Assembly (NCBI GenBank): GCA_003988855.1
Contig: QYAI01000049.1
Coordinates: forward strand, 62,001-126,000
DNA from: Arachnopeziza araneosa
Taxonomy: Eukaryota > Ascomycota > Leotiomycetes > Helotiales > Arachnopezizaceae
Reading direction: 5' to 3'
Length of the DNA: 64,000 nt
The notes beneath the pieces were generated by a model. It saw only the letters and a program-made list of their open reading frames with translations. It ran no database searches and was not told the origin of the DNA. Within the stretch, counting starts at the first letter, position 1, and the number at the start of each line of letters is the position of its first letter. Below are positions 21,829 to 35,400 of the stretch, piece after piece. The translations under genes were made by a program, and so were the position numbers.

Positions 21829-24411
21829 CTTGAGGGTTTGCAATAATGTAGGAAGCAAGGTAGAGCAAGGTTATAGGTTGTTGACAGGATGGTAGAGGTG
21901 GCGATGAGGGGTGGTGAATTTAGAACGGATAATCGCTTCGAGGTAGTTCCGAAGCAAAGATCTGCTGCTACGATCTCAAGAGAAAGTTCACCTTCAAAGC
22001 TAGGAGAATGAGGATCGCGTGCTCGCGGCTACCACTTTTCTCCCAATATGGGGGCAAGCTGCAGGCAGCCCAACAGTAGTGTTGCCTTGATACTAAAGGA
22101 AGATTGCAAAGAACGAAGGCCTGTCAAGGGCTGGGAGGCGCAATAGACAGAAAATACTCATGCAAGACAGAAGCTGATGGCGTCTTGCCAAAGGGGGTGT
22201 CGTTGAGAAGGCTGTTTGTTCAAAACGGACCAGAAGAATCGAGTTGGGAGCCGTAGCCGTGAAGTGATTCAGCAAGGTCGGCTTCTTTAGCGCAAGGCGA
22301 CAACCGACAGGGGTTCTGGCGTGTCAAGAAGCGCGCACGTGTAAAGAACTTCATGGGACCCTTCCTTAAATTATTATCGAGTTTCACAAAGATAACCTAT
22401 AATTGTACACTAAAACGCTTGAAAGTCTCTTATTGGCATTGGGGGGAAAAACCCTAATCGTAGCCTTCAAAAGTAAATGGGACTGCTGCGACTATTGAAG
22501 TTGGAGCATATCCTGGACCATTCTCCAAAGTGAGAGAGTTATAGAGGCATCTTGAGGCTCAGGCTCAAGCTCAGGCTCAAGCTCAGGCTCTCTCGAGTGA
22601 AGAGCTCTTGCACCATGGTAGGATAGAATCACAGGTATTCTGAAAATTCGAGGATTGTGAACTCCCTGATAAGAATTTAGAGGCCCTGTTCAGAAAGTCG
22701 TGAAGGCAAGGCTCTCGAATATTAGATAATCGAGCGTTCAATGGAGCAAGAATAAATAGACTTTGGTAATTGTCCAAGGCTATAGTATTGCTAAGCTTCC
22801 TTCGAAGTTTATTTCAAACTCGAAGGCAGGCTTGGTTTCATAGTCTGCATTCCGCAATACCCAACCGCTTAACAAGCTCGTCATTTCAAAAAAGTTACTA
22901 CTTCTCCGAGAAGATGTTATTGTTATCTAGAATAGCTCGATGGGAATAATCGCAATTGTCCCGAGGGTACGAAATATAGACTCGAGGATTGATGGATCAC
23001 TACTCGCGAGAGGCCAGTTTTGTGATTTACCTATTGCAGCAGCCGCCCCGAACTTACGCATCTAGAGACATTCAACCACAGTTACTTAATAAATTTATTG
23101 ATATCCGAAGATGACATCTCATGTGGCATTATCGATGACGTTGCCCACAACATATCAACATGTCTGCAGGCGTCTTCGCTCTTCCGAAATCAAAGCGGTG
23201 ACAGATTATCTCTCTACCATGGCTCAATCGACTATCATTACTCAATTCCAAGAAGCTAAGTACTTGCAGCCCCAAGTCAAAACTACAGAGCATACCGAGC
23301 AGAAGGTCGCCAAAGCTTCCACCACACAATATAATAAAATCGGATTTTAGGGTAGGATTAACGCTGAACACTACTAAAAGCCGTCATTGAGGCGAGGATT
23401 GTGACTCCAAATTAGAGAAACTATTAGGGTCTCTCAATTTACGGTTTGGTTCTTGTTGACATTCCATCGTGTCTTTGTACATAAATCCTTCCATGGACCT
23501 TAAAGTACTAGGAAGTGAAAAGCAAACTTTAGCTAAGCCGATTCTACTTTGATAGTGGAAGAATCCGTACAAATTATAGCTCTGCGAATTGCTATTCCAG
23601 TTCGCCCTTTTTTGACTTATCGCAGAATCTAAAGTTTCTTTCTGCGCAAACGGTCCGCTGTAGCATGAAACCCCCCTCGCTCTGTGTGGAGTCGAGCTGA
23701 GAACAACGAATACTTCAGCTCTACGATCTACAGCATCTATTCAACAAGACACTATTTTTAAAATAAAAATTCAAAGTTCAAAAATTCAAAAAAATTCAAC
23801 CAATCTCATCGCTCCAGATCATTTTCAAGTCAGGTTTCATAATAAGTGACCTGAGAGATAATGTTATTTATTGTGTACCAAAGTTTCACTTCACGTCTTC
23901 AGTATAATATTGAATCTAACATAGCATCGTAAATTAAGACTCGACTATATGGTCTTTTCATTTTTCTCTATGATAACACCGAAAATAATTTACATGACTG
24001 ATGAAGCCTCTCGCCAGATCGTTCCTAGTCCCAAGCTCCCATCTCACCGCATCTCTTAAAGTGCAGTCTTCGACTGTACCTTTGTCCACAAAGAGCCAGC
24101 CCTTTTCGTCCAAAAAAAACTCCGGTCTGGAAGTCACCTGAAGTCCCGGAGGGACTGCGAAGTGCAACAAAAGCTTCTCTTTCTTCCGGGTTTGTTTCTA
24201 TTGCCGCAGAGGATTCAAGGCGTACCTAGGTACTTTCTTCGCTTGATTAGGAAGGCTATTTTCGCTCAGGAAAGTGGCGTGTGGCTCTTGATCCGATGAA
24301 GCTGCGAGAGGAAGCCCTCCTTTTTTGGTCGTGTGTTAATTGAACCCCTTTCCCGACTCAAAAAATACTTATGAAGTCATCCGCCTACAGGGTTTGAAGT
24401 TGTGCTGTCTC
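21829..24411. other. Intergenic region, cullin promoter side
   Basis: 2.6 kb, AT-rich in its second half. Contains a six-unit hexamer repeat at 22555-22590. Frames such as 23111-23350 (both strands open) show no recognisable protein. No RNA gene seen. Confidence 0.5.
22555..22590. repeat. Hexamer tandem repeat (AGGCTC/AAGCTC)
   Basis: Six copies alternating between AGGCTC and AAGCTC. Confidence 0.9.
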
Positions 24412-26985
24412 TCAACTCCATCGCACGGTGCTAAAATCTTGTCCTAGGTCGAACCACGGCCCTCGCGACCAATCCATGTTGTTCAACCAATCCATGTTAT
24501 CGGCATCGACGTCCCAATTCCCCAGCTCAAACATCGCAGCATCAGTACTCATGACACTATTATTTCCACTGTTTACAGCCTCGAAAGCTTGACCATTTCC
24601 AATCGAGTTACTATTCGCAGGTAGGCTCTCCTGCGAAGATGTTGGGGCAGAGCTTGGCGGACTGGGATTTAGTATCTGTTCTAGGATTCTCTTGATTATG
24701 ATCCTCATGCGCATACACAGCTGATAATTCCCCGCAGCAGGTTTAACCCACTCCAAGAACCCTATCAAGAGGCTAAGGTTCTGGACGATTTCGCCACGAG
24801 GAAGTTTCAGCTGGCTGCCGTGCTTTACTTGCTTGAGTAGTTCAACGCATAGTACACCAGAAGATGGAATGCCCCAGCACATCAGCATCCAGTCATAATC
24901 ATGATGGTATTCCACAAACCGATCACGCTGAACCCAAATGAGAACGGTTAGCTCTAAAATTTCCCGCGCGCAGTCAACCATGGATTGGCCATCTAGATAG
25001 CCTATCTTATGGGCAAGACGCTCGAGGAGGAGATAGTGCTCGAGGTGAAAGAGCCGCAAGTTCAATCGTTGCCAGATTTCATGGTCCGGAGAGTTGGATG
25101 AGTAGATGTCGGGAAGCTTGAATTTACACCAAGTCGGCATAGCGTCGTAGACGGTGGTAGACTTTTCCATGAGACTTCTGGTTCGTTGTAAGCTGCATTC
25201 AATGACAGATAATTTGGGGGACGAACTGGATACGTTCTCCTGTACATTCCTCTGGGTTCCCAAGAGACAATTCCAGCACCTCATTCATCAAAGGTGAAAG
25301 CTTACCAAAGGCACGACACGATGTCATAGGATTCATGGCAGCTTCGGTATTCCAGCCATCTGCATCAAGTGATGCAATGGCTTCCTGAAGCTCTTCGCCT
25401 CCACGCATCAGAACCTCGTCTGTCAAGTCCAAAGGCAATTTCCACCGACAGTATCGATAAGACAAGCCAGGTGGTCGACCTAGAAGTAAAGCTGTCGTTT
25501 TATCAATGTGAAAAATACAAGTGAATATCCTCCTCTTCATTTCCGAGGTAAAGGAAATCCGTTCAGTGTCAATTTGCCGGTGCAGACCCAGCGCTGTAGA
25601 GGCATGAACCAAGTCTCCCATCTGTCTCCATACAACCAAACCTACAAACATTAGTCTTCTACTCGCGTTCATGTAGCTTGCGACTCACTAGCATCACCGT
25701 AAATAACAGTACTCAAAACCAAGTTCTTCGACAAAAGCACCACCATGCTCGTGTTGATCAAATCCATATAGTTACTTAAAGTAATACAAGCCTGTACGCA
25801 ATCCTTAAGCTCGACCGAGAAATTCCTCCTAACTCTCCTCTCACCTTTCTGTGTCTGAAAGAATGGATCCCGATCAGGAAGAGAGAGTACGGCGGTGCAA
25901 ATAGCAGCGTACACGATCCCCAAGCTCTCCCACCTGAGGTTCCTCCCGGAACATGAGGCAAGCCAGGACTCGTAGTCTTCGAACTCCTCGAGTGCGCTCT
26001 CGGCATTCTTACACAGCAGCGTCGATATTGTTTCGACCTCTTCGGGGATTCTTGGCTCGGCAAGCTCCTTGCCGAAGATTGTCCAGAGCGAGTTTGCCAT
26101 TTCGACTGTAGATGCTTTAGGATAGGCACCCTCATGCGCCTTAGAAAGGAACCTCTGAAGGAGAAAGTGACAGGTTATCTGATCTGGAAGAGCCAGGAGT
26201 ACTTTCGTCCCCAGCATAACACGTGGGGAGCAACGGCTTTCTGGAGAGGCGAGCATAAGGAAGGTTTGAGTTAGGAGAGAATCCGATGGGGAGGTGAAGG
26301 CAGGCTGATCTGAGTCGTTTGAAATTTCGACTTCAGAGCTGGAGCCAAGGTTTTCTCTATTTTCAAGAAACACGGCGGAAAAGTTGGTCGGACCTGAAGT
26401 ATGAAGCTTTAGCCAAGACTTGCTTAATACTTTTCACATGCGCCGTGACAGCTTCTGGACAATAGAAAAGAAAAGGAAGTGGCAAAGTCGAATTGAGGTC
26501 AAGAACATACCAAAGAATCCACCACTTTTGATAAACGGCCGCCTCTCAGGAGCAGTATTCGCGGTACTTGTCTCGGAAACCTGACTTAATCTCGCAACAG
26601 GACTTGAAGTTGAGCCGGTGTTAGGCGTGAGCGGTAATCTCACACCTGTGCTACTGCCACTCACATTCCCATTCCCATTTTCAACTCCACCGCTGCCCAG
26701 ACTCGGTTCCGACCTAGTCCGCCCATGAGCCGCCCCCTCCAACAGAATAGGCTCACTCCGAGTCCTCCCATCCCCGACGGGCTTCGTCATGGGCGCCGCA
26801 AGGTACACACATCTCTCCGCCATCTTCCTCCTCTTGCACCTCCCACACGTGGGCAGCGCATGATCGCAGGCGATCTTGGCTTTGCGACATGGCTCGCAGG
26901 ACTGTTGCTTGCCGTTGCGGCGGCGCGGAAGCGTGGGCGCTGAGGATGCTGATGAAGATGCAGCTCCCGGGCCTGAGGCTGACAT
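24412..26985 (-). CDS. Zn(II)2Cys6 transcription factor
   Basis: Four exons (26985-26511, 26393-25689, 25641-25227, 25192-24412) give 791 residues. The DNA-binding domain is at 30-59: cysteines 30, 33, 40, 47, 50 and 59, spaced C-X2-C-X6-C-X6-C-X2-C-X8-C, with the basic segment RKAKIACDHALP. A Ser/Thr-rich linker follows to about residue 160. The remainder has the layout of the fungal-specific transcription factor domain, including RQIDTERISFTSEMKRRIFT and HIDKTTALLLGRPPGLSYRY, which match that domain's core. The C-terminus is acidic and Trp/Asp-rich (DVDADNMDWLNNMDW), a candidate activation region. The target genes cannot be told from sequence. The exon 3-4 junction is the weak point: frame is restored only by a 34-nt intron, very short for a fungus, so an assembly or sequence error is possible. 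Confidence 0.85.
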
Positions 26986-27929
26986 ACTTTTACCAACTCT
27001 GAGACGGAGTCGCAGTCTCCTCACCAAGACCGAAGTTCAAAGCGAGAGGGAGGGAAAAAAGAACTTAGCTTGTTAGAGAAGGAGCTGGGTGGTTTGGATG
27101 CAGGTGGGAGTTGAAGTCCTTTGTACGGAATTCAACTTCGGCGTTCGGAATTCAAGTTCTGACAACGCAGATGTAAGCTTTGGGACCCACCTCTTGAATT
27201 CTGAAGAACCGGAGCAATCAAGACCCGATTATCTTTTCCGCGAAGCTGGGTTTGTTTACGAGGTAACGGAATGATAGGATGAGATGGCAGAAGCCTCCTC
27301 CATCTCTCTCTCTCTCTCTCTCTCACGCATACATACGCACATACAAACACACATACTTAGATATAAGCCCATGCAGAAGCCCATCAGACATCTTCACTTG
27401 TTGCATAAATAATAGCCTCATGAAAGAGCTAGGCTGTCAATGCGAGGAACTTTTCTCATTTCTTAGGAGCCCATGGGTATCAGAATCATAGCATCCTTTG
27501 ATCATACCGTGCTTACCATCCCGCCATCCGCCACCAGCATCATCTGCTTTCATATCCCTCGTCAGACCTCAAGCTCTTCAACCGTCATAACAAAAGAGTG
27601 GAATGGGAAAAATCAGATGCACTCCACCAAATACATGTATTTCCACGCCAGCGACCATAAAGCCCAAAACAAATTGGTATTTCCTCTTCCCTTGACGCAA
27701 CGCAACTTTCTATGCTTGAATCTTCATTTGACGCCGCATTGTTCGCTTTTGTCTGGAAAGACGAGCACGCAACGTAACTCGTAACGCAAGTGGAAAGAAA
27801 AAGAAATCAGAAATCCGAGAAAAATAAAAGTATCGGTGGGTACTTGGGTATTGCGCGCCATGGGGTATATATCCAGCATTGTACTGAACAACGACTCTAG
27901 GAAACTGAAGTGACGAAAAACGCGATCAA
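26986..27929. other. Intergenic region between two minus-strand genes
   Basis: Promoter of the Zn2Cys6 factor and 3' region of the KH gene. A CT dinucleotide run lies at 27303-27324. No gene recognised. Confidence 0.6.
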
Positions 27930-30900
27930 TCAAGAACGCGGTGGACCAATAGGGCCCGGGTATCCATTTGTAGAATTAGATGTTGAAGGACGACCGCTGT
28001 CGGTCGAACCCCGCATGCTGTGCCTAGGGGTAGCATCACCAGGATGCTGAAGTAAAGAGGGTTTGTGGTCGCTGCTACTACCACTCCCATTGCCAAAGTG
28101 GCGAGTTGGCCATGGAATAGTTTCGTCCTCTGGCAAATTGACTCCGCTGTCGTTCCATGGGTTGCGATCGGCATTGAAGCTTCGAGTTGATTCAACAGAA
28201 ATCAAGGACGACTTTGAAACATTGCTGGAACCGTTTTTGAAGAATGAAGCCGCTGGGGACTGTGAACTATTCTTGCGTCGATCGAGGAAGGATGAGATCG
28301 AAGACATGCTGCCTGGCTTGCGAAGCTTGTCGAAGATGGTGCTTCTCTCACGAGTAACCTCATCACTGAATATTGATTTAGTTGGAGAGTCTGTAGAGAC
28401 AGGTGCTGGAGCATGTTGGAGGAGCTTGGAGTCAAAGTACTGAAGTGACTCTTCGAAAGAATCAGACTTTGGTCGAGGAATAGCTCCCTTGACCGTGGTT
28501 GTTTCAATGCCAGCAGAAGCAAGACTCGAGTTCAGGAAGTCGATGGCATCTCTGACTCCACCAGCGTTATTGCGGGTGAAAGCCCAGCTCAACGTCACAG
28601 TAGGCCCGCCTTCTTCGGTCTTCTCATTCTCGTCTTCCTTGACATGAACCTCAACGACGTATTGCGCTTTAAGCTTGGGTACCAGCTCATTCCGGAAATC
28701 TTCGGATTCGAGAAAATTCATAAGCTCTGGAGTACGGGAGAGAATCAACTCATGATTGTCCGGAACCATTCCAAGGAACTCGTCGACACAGTGAGGGACT
28801 TGCCATTCCGGTCCTGAGATGGTGACATCGTCGCTAGCTTGCTCCGTGCTAGGAAATATAATCTTGCAATTCCACTTCTTTTCAAGCTCTTCCAGCTGAG
28901 CAAGACGAGCTATGAGCTGTCTGTGGTAGAGTCGATCAACATTCACAGTTTGGGAAGTGAATTCAGAGTCCACTCTATCAACCATATCCAAAATTTCCGA
29001 TTTAACAAGCTCAAGATTCTGAGCATTGCGTGCAGGTGTGCGGCAAATAACATTATCAACCTTGATATCATCATCTTCTCGACCAACACCTCCACGATCC
29101 ATAGCGTTCGAAAACTTAACGAAGACGGAGTGTTTCTTCATGATTCGCTGGATATGCTGTCCTCCAATGCCGATGATCCGTTTGTGATACTGGTCTGGTA
29201 CATGGAATGAGATTGAAGCTGGCATTTCTTGCTCCACAAGTGTCAAGCCGCTCTTCATAGCATCATAGCTTGCAGCACACACATCAATATTGAAATTGTA
29301 CTCATTAAATCCGTCGAAAATGATTTGCACGCTGCTCTGGCCCATAATCTTATTGATCTTGCCATTTTTCTTCCCGCTTACAAACTCTTTGTGCTCGTTT
29401 GCGAGTTCAATCTTGACTCTGATCTGGTATTGAGACCGTGTAACAAATCGAATCTCCGAGATAACCATCAGAGCAGCCTTTACAGCATCATCGGAGCCTG
29501 TGATGGTGAAGGTAAGCTTATCAAATGAGACATCGGCATCGGAGTTAGCACATATGTCGGAAAGCATGGTTCGAATATCTGCCGGTGAAGGAAGACGAGA
29601 AGTATCAGCCTGTTGAATCCACCAAGATGCACTGTAGAATTGGCCGGTCTGCAACTGTGTTAGTTTACAACAAGGTCCAAAGAGACAAATATACATACCA
29701 GAGACATGAAGTCCCGAACAGTGCGTTCAACATGAAGACCTTCGGTGCCTTGTATGCGGATCAGGTTCCGTTGAGATGCAAGGGCTGGAAATTGAATAAA
29801 GGTGCCGTTGGTTTCCATGATCTTACGGACTTTATCGAGCCTGCTCAACAGAATGCTATCAATCTTTGCCGCAGATACCACAGCATCCTTCATAAATATT
29901 CGTGTCCTTGCAACCAACTCATGTATCTTTCGTTTCGCCATTTCAATATTCTGCGGGGTTTCTCCAGTGATGAAAATCTCCTCCGGATTTCGTCGCTCGG
30001 CTCCAGCTGGACAGTATCTATAGACCTGGGAAAACGGGGGAGGAAAGTAGATGGCAGTATTCGTAGTGGACTCGATAAGCTTAATGTTCTTTCGAGACCG
30101 ACCACAAACCACAGTGTGGAGAGATAATTCCAAAAGGGTACCGTCGACGGCACGTCCAAGCTACCACAATTGTTAGTCTCAATATAGCTATTGAGATATC
30201 TACAGCTTACCAGTCTGTCAATGAAGATCAACACTCGAGTCTTCGCATGTTCGGCACTTTCCATATCGCCATATACTGCTACCCTCCATCTCTGATCACG
30301 GCCGGCGTCACCATTGAGACTCTGGCTATCCCCCAAAGAGGCAAATTTGGGTCCGAGAAGGAATACATCGACACCACAAAATTTTGCAACCTGATCAAGG
30401 TGTTCTACCACGTGTGATTTGAGAGCAGTCTGGGCAGAATCGATAACTAAATCTCCATCGATATCTATCACGGCACACCTCTTTACAAGGGGGTCAGTAC
30501 GTCATCCAAAAATGCCCTGATATGTAGGGTCCTTACCAGTGCTAATGGCGTATCATTGAGAATTGTCTCCCTGCTCTTATGGACCAGCTCCGGGCTTCCG
30601 GATAGACAGACATTCGTGACCTGTCCTTTGACCCTTTTGGGCTCTGACGATTTTACGTGTGCTTCAATCGCTAAAGGGCTGCTCGAAAGGTCTTTGCACA
30701 TCTTTCGGAGGTTTGTCACATTCTGGGCGTGGACAGGTAATTCGTGGATAGGAACATCATCTGGCGCGTCTGCAGGATGTGTCCATCGTTCGACTGCCCC
30801 TTCGGTGGCGTAGAGGATATCTTCGACGTTTGGGCCAGCGAGATCCGAGGCAAAAGGCACGTTGAAGGAGTAGTGTATATCTGTCTCTGGTGACGCCGGA

Positions 30901-31034
30901 GAAAGAATGGGAGACGGGCCATGTGCCTGCTTGTGTTGAGGAGATAGAGCCGTCATATTCATATTTGGCCTCGACATGCCGAAGCCTGGACCCATCCTCT
31001 CAGACCAATGCCGCATATTTGCTAATTTGTTCAT
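27930..31034 (-). CDS. KH-domain RNA-binding protein
   Basis: Four exons (31034-30537, 30480-30211, 30160-29699, 29648-27930) give 982 residues. Repeated KH-type elements are visible: GRSRKNIKLIESTTNTAIYF (first clear GXXG-like loop), KKNGKINKIMGQSSVQIIF, and HKRIIGIGGQHIQRIMKKH, which is the best match to the IIGXXGXXI core. Further degenerate KH folds are likely around 100-300. Such proteins bind single-stranded RNA and act in mRNA localisation, stability or translation; BicC and vigilin are relatives in architecture, but I do not assign an orthologue. The last 200 residues are Ser/Pro-rich and disordered (SMSSISSFLDRRKNSS). The ATG at 31034 was chosen because homologous-looking sequence starts there; the frame stays open upstream to 31352 with unlikely composition. 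Confidence 0.85.
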
Positions 31035-32414
31035 CGTGATGGTGGTCGTTGAGGTAGTGAACACGATGTTGTTGAAGAGAAAGTCTCGTGCCTGACGAAG
31101 GGAGTGGAGCGATTCGATTCGGCTGACAGACAATGGCTGATAATGTAAGCTGAGTTGAGTCGGGGGGCCTCGAGCACGCCGACGAGTGATGGAACAGAAC
31201 AAGCTGGACCAGCAAGCGAAAGACAAGACAATGCTCCGCCACAGCCTGTCACAGGGACTGTCCGAGGCAGAGATCGGGTGCAGGTATCGTGGGGAGTTTG
31301 GTGTTCCGCGTGGGCGAAACCCGAATTGATCGATTTCCGAATCAGATAACAACGATTCGAGACGGCTGGACCTGCGTGTGGAAAAGAGAGAGAGAGCGCG
31401 AACGAAAGAGAGTTGTGGAAGAGTCAGGGACAGAGACGAAGTGCACAGAGAGGAGATTTGGCACTCGAGCTGGACATCTCAGGCCAGAGCTAGTTTGTGG
31501 AAAAGGCTGTGGGATGTCTCCACTCAGGCGGCGATCTAGTACTCCACTACCTAGGATATTTCGACAGGGCAGCTCGCTGAGTGATGCTATTTTCAAGAAA
31601 TCGCGACCGCTGCTTCCGGATGCTCGCCGTAAATTCGACAGCAGAGAATAGGGGGCCGCTTGCAGATTCCGTGCATCGACCAGACAAATCTCACAAAAGC
31701 AAGTTCACGGGATGACGACGTCTCTCATAACCCCATTGAGCTTCACATGCAACGCTGAAAGCCTCTGAAAATTTGAATATCGACCGCTTATCGGCGCGGA
31801 CTGTAGTAGGTATGGTAAGTAGCTTAACCCTCGTCCTTTTTGCCGTGAATAGATTGATCTAGATTAGCTGAAATGCCTTGCGTCTAAACTCATCTCGAGA
31901 ACGAAAACCATGACGGCTTCACCTTCGGTACCGCCGGTCGTGGTAGAGATCTTAGCTTACAAGCTCCCCATCTTAATGCAAGCGGCTCTTTGCACTACAA
32001 CTGCTCTACTCGACGCCGTCCGCTTACTATTACCGTCACCTGTCACATATGAATACCATAAGCCCTAGCATTGTTGTCTCGATGATCCCTTGGCAGATCA
32101 CGGCATCTTCTCGTGATCGCTAGCGGAGGGAAATTATCTTATCGCCTTTACAAGTCAATATAACTTCCCGGAATTCAATACTAATGTTGCTGCAATGTCG
32201 AATGTGTTGAATGGAAATAGGAGTTGTCAATTGGTAAGTAGGTGAATGAGGCTGCAACCCCACTAGATGCGCTGCAAGGAAAGTCAACCTCGAAACTTGC
32301 AAATACAATGATTTACAATTTGAAAGTCATAATTCTAGAACGCCTCTGGATCTCCAAATATCAAAATCAGTATATCCACACCATGTCTAGAGCGTGATTA
32401 CACCCAGTAGCATA
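31035..32414. other. KH gene leader and NAD+ synthetase 3' region
   Basis: 1.4 kb. The part next to 31034 holds an in-frame open stretch of 106 codons that looks untranslated. The part near 32400 is AT-rich. No other feature seen. Confidence 0.5.
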
Positions 32415-35400
32415 TCACTGATCCTTGTCTTCAATACCAGTGACTGTAGTACCTGCCGCTCCCATTTGCTTAATGCTGCGTTCAATCTTTTTGTATGCCC
32501 ACTCAAAAGAAGGATATAAGAATGGCCCTATTTTTGAGTGTTATGTCAGCATCTATTCATTTCAAGGAGTTTAATGGGTTGTTGCGCCCGTGTTGGCAGA
32601 AACATCTTCTTGACAGAACTTGACTTGGACAAAGTGCCTCTCAGCATGACAGTACGTACGCATATCGTATCGATTATCATCAACCCCGTAAGCTTCCATA
32701 TGATATGCCGCTATTATCGAGTTAGCATTGCAAATAATTGAGTTTGCTAGGGGACTCTGGAGCTTAGGGCAGCTTCAAGAGCAGAGACAAAAAATGAGCC
32801 AGGGTGCGGCTTAAAACAAATTATTCATGCGAAAGTCAGTCTTACGGGTTACAGTAGTTTGTTTATGTCGGTTTATGGCGTAATTCCAGGAGAAGAACCG
32901 AACCTTTTCATAAACCTGTTGCGGGGAAAGGGTGTCGCCCCAAGTGTGAATGAGTTTCTCTATAAACAAAATTAACATTTCTTTCACTCAATCGAAAATT
33001 TGACATAGGATATTAGCATCTGAGCTCTGAAAAAGAAGCATTATCAATAAGAATGAGCGTGAACCTACCCCACATTGCGTAGACGCCAAGTTTACTGTTT
33101 CACAATGTGAGCTATTGTATAATGACACGAAGGGGTTAGTTGAACTTACTCAATCTTCCTCAAACGACCATAGATTGAGAGTTCATTGTAGGTCATGCCC
33201 TGTTCATTGTTAGAAGTCGTAAATCTAAGAGAAAATTGAGGGTTCTTGCCATATCGACTTCATCAGCCTGTAAGTACTCCGTTAGGATAATCATTTTTTA
33301 AATTTTAGATTTCGATCATATTCTTACCTGAACGTAATCTTCAGTGATTGGTTCTATCATTGAATTAGCACTGTAAATCACTAGAGTTGCGAAGGGCTTT
33401 GGGGGGATCCAAAGGGACATATGAAATAAGTCTTACCCAATTCAGCTGTTGGTGGAGCGTCCAAAAATTCCTGTAGGAGTCCAAGTCCAAAATTTTCTTT
33501 CAAGGAAGCCCAGTGAATGAAGCGCTTCAGGTCCGTTTTCGAGATACCACCAATCGGGTTGATACTGTCGCACGTCACAATTTGAAAAGGGCAGATTGGG
33601 CTAACAGACAACTTACTCGGCGGAGGAGCAATCGTATTTAGTTAGATAGCCGCGCAAACTCTCATCAACATTAGCGCTTCCTAACACTAATAAACTTCCA
33701 GGAGCGTCTAGACGACGGCCATTAATCTGAGGGAGAAGTTGAGCTAAGGTGTATGCATTAACCTAAACTCCATGTTAGAGAAATCTTGTTAGGAATATAG
33801 CAAGGAGGGCCCCTTTGCTCACCATTCTGAGACGAGCTTGGATATTTCTATGTGAAGAGTGAGTAAAATGACTCTAAGAAATGGTGGGGTGCTTTTGTTT
33901 TTAAAACAAAGGGAAATGAACTTGAAGACATACTGCAACGCAAGATTTGACACTTTAGTACCGCCATACATCTTGAATTTGGGCTCAAAACCGGTTGTTG
34001 AAGTAAGGAGCTTGACCTGTAAAATTGGAAAGTTAGTACAGTTGGCAATACAGACCCAAAAGCTACTCACCTGTGCGTCGTACACCGGGTCAATGCTAGA
34101 GTACCAAATTAGCTTGGCCTAATTCAAAACATTTTGACGAAAAAATAGTTTAAAGTGAAAACACTCACTCAAAATCCAAATGGTTGGCGCCGATAGCTTC
34201 AGCTAAATCTGCAGCTCTCTTGCGGGTCTGGGAAGAGCTGTTTTTCTCCATGCCCATGTAAGCAGTCTATCAACACAAAAACAAATTAGTGGATAATGTA
34301 CAAGGCGATAATGAAGAACATAATAATTCAAGAAATCTTACACAAAATATACGACTACATATTTCATGCGGACTCTCCGGTATCCAATCGCTGCCATCTT
34401 TCTCTCCACAAATACGATGCAAGTCGATGAGGACTTGGGGGTTCTCTCCGGACCGAATTGCTTGGTAAATGAACCGTGTCATAGAATGAACTACCAAGAT
34501 CCATTAGAATCGTACTGGTCAACAAAGCAAAAAGAAGTGGAAATATAGAGGGCAATTAAGTGTAGGGTGAAATTGCAAAAGATTGTCTAAATCACGTAAG
34601 AAGAATCCAAAGCCACATACTTATGACCGCGGTTGCGCATGAATCAATTCCTCCACTAAGGGGCAAAAAATATCCAGCTTGCTTTCTGTAACATTGTCAG
34701 TGAGTAAATAAGTAATCCAATGAGTCTGGAAGCCTACGAGCGACGAAGGTAGTCCCACTAATTGTATCTAATTCAGTCTTTGTTGAACAGTAAGTGGCGA
34801 AAACATACCAGGTAGCATGCAGGACCATAAGCAATTTCTTTCTCAGGAGCATTATATTCGACTTCTTTCGCACGTGTAGGTTGGAGGAAGAGATCGACCT
34901 CATCTCCTTCTTTCGATAATGACACTACAGACCGTAAGTTGATTTCGTCTACCAAATCAAGAAGCTTACTTACTATCAACGTCAACACGTTCGTATTTGG
35001 GTTGATCTCGAGCTTGCATTGCTCGGCTTTTTTGTTCACGGTACGATCTCACCTCTTCAAGATCTACGGTTGCCACCTGTCAAATAATTAATTGTTCTAT
35101 CTTCAAGTAAACTTATGAGACTAGGGATTCCGAGACAGCTTCCCAGTTATTATCTCCTATGAGAAATAGAGAGTTGGACGGAGATCAAGTCTTACGATAA
35201 CCTCAACGTCATTGAGGGAGAATTGTGATCCTTGGGCTAAAATTTTACCCTTATTTTATTATAAGTTAGATGTTGGCCAGCACAAAATACGGGTTCAAGG
35301 TGGATGACGAACGTTGACAATGATTAGAGCGCAGCCGTCATCTGAAATCTGTAAGTATGTCTCACGAGATGTATTAGTCACTCACAATACAGTCTGTCTC

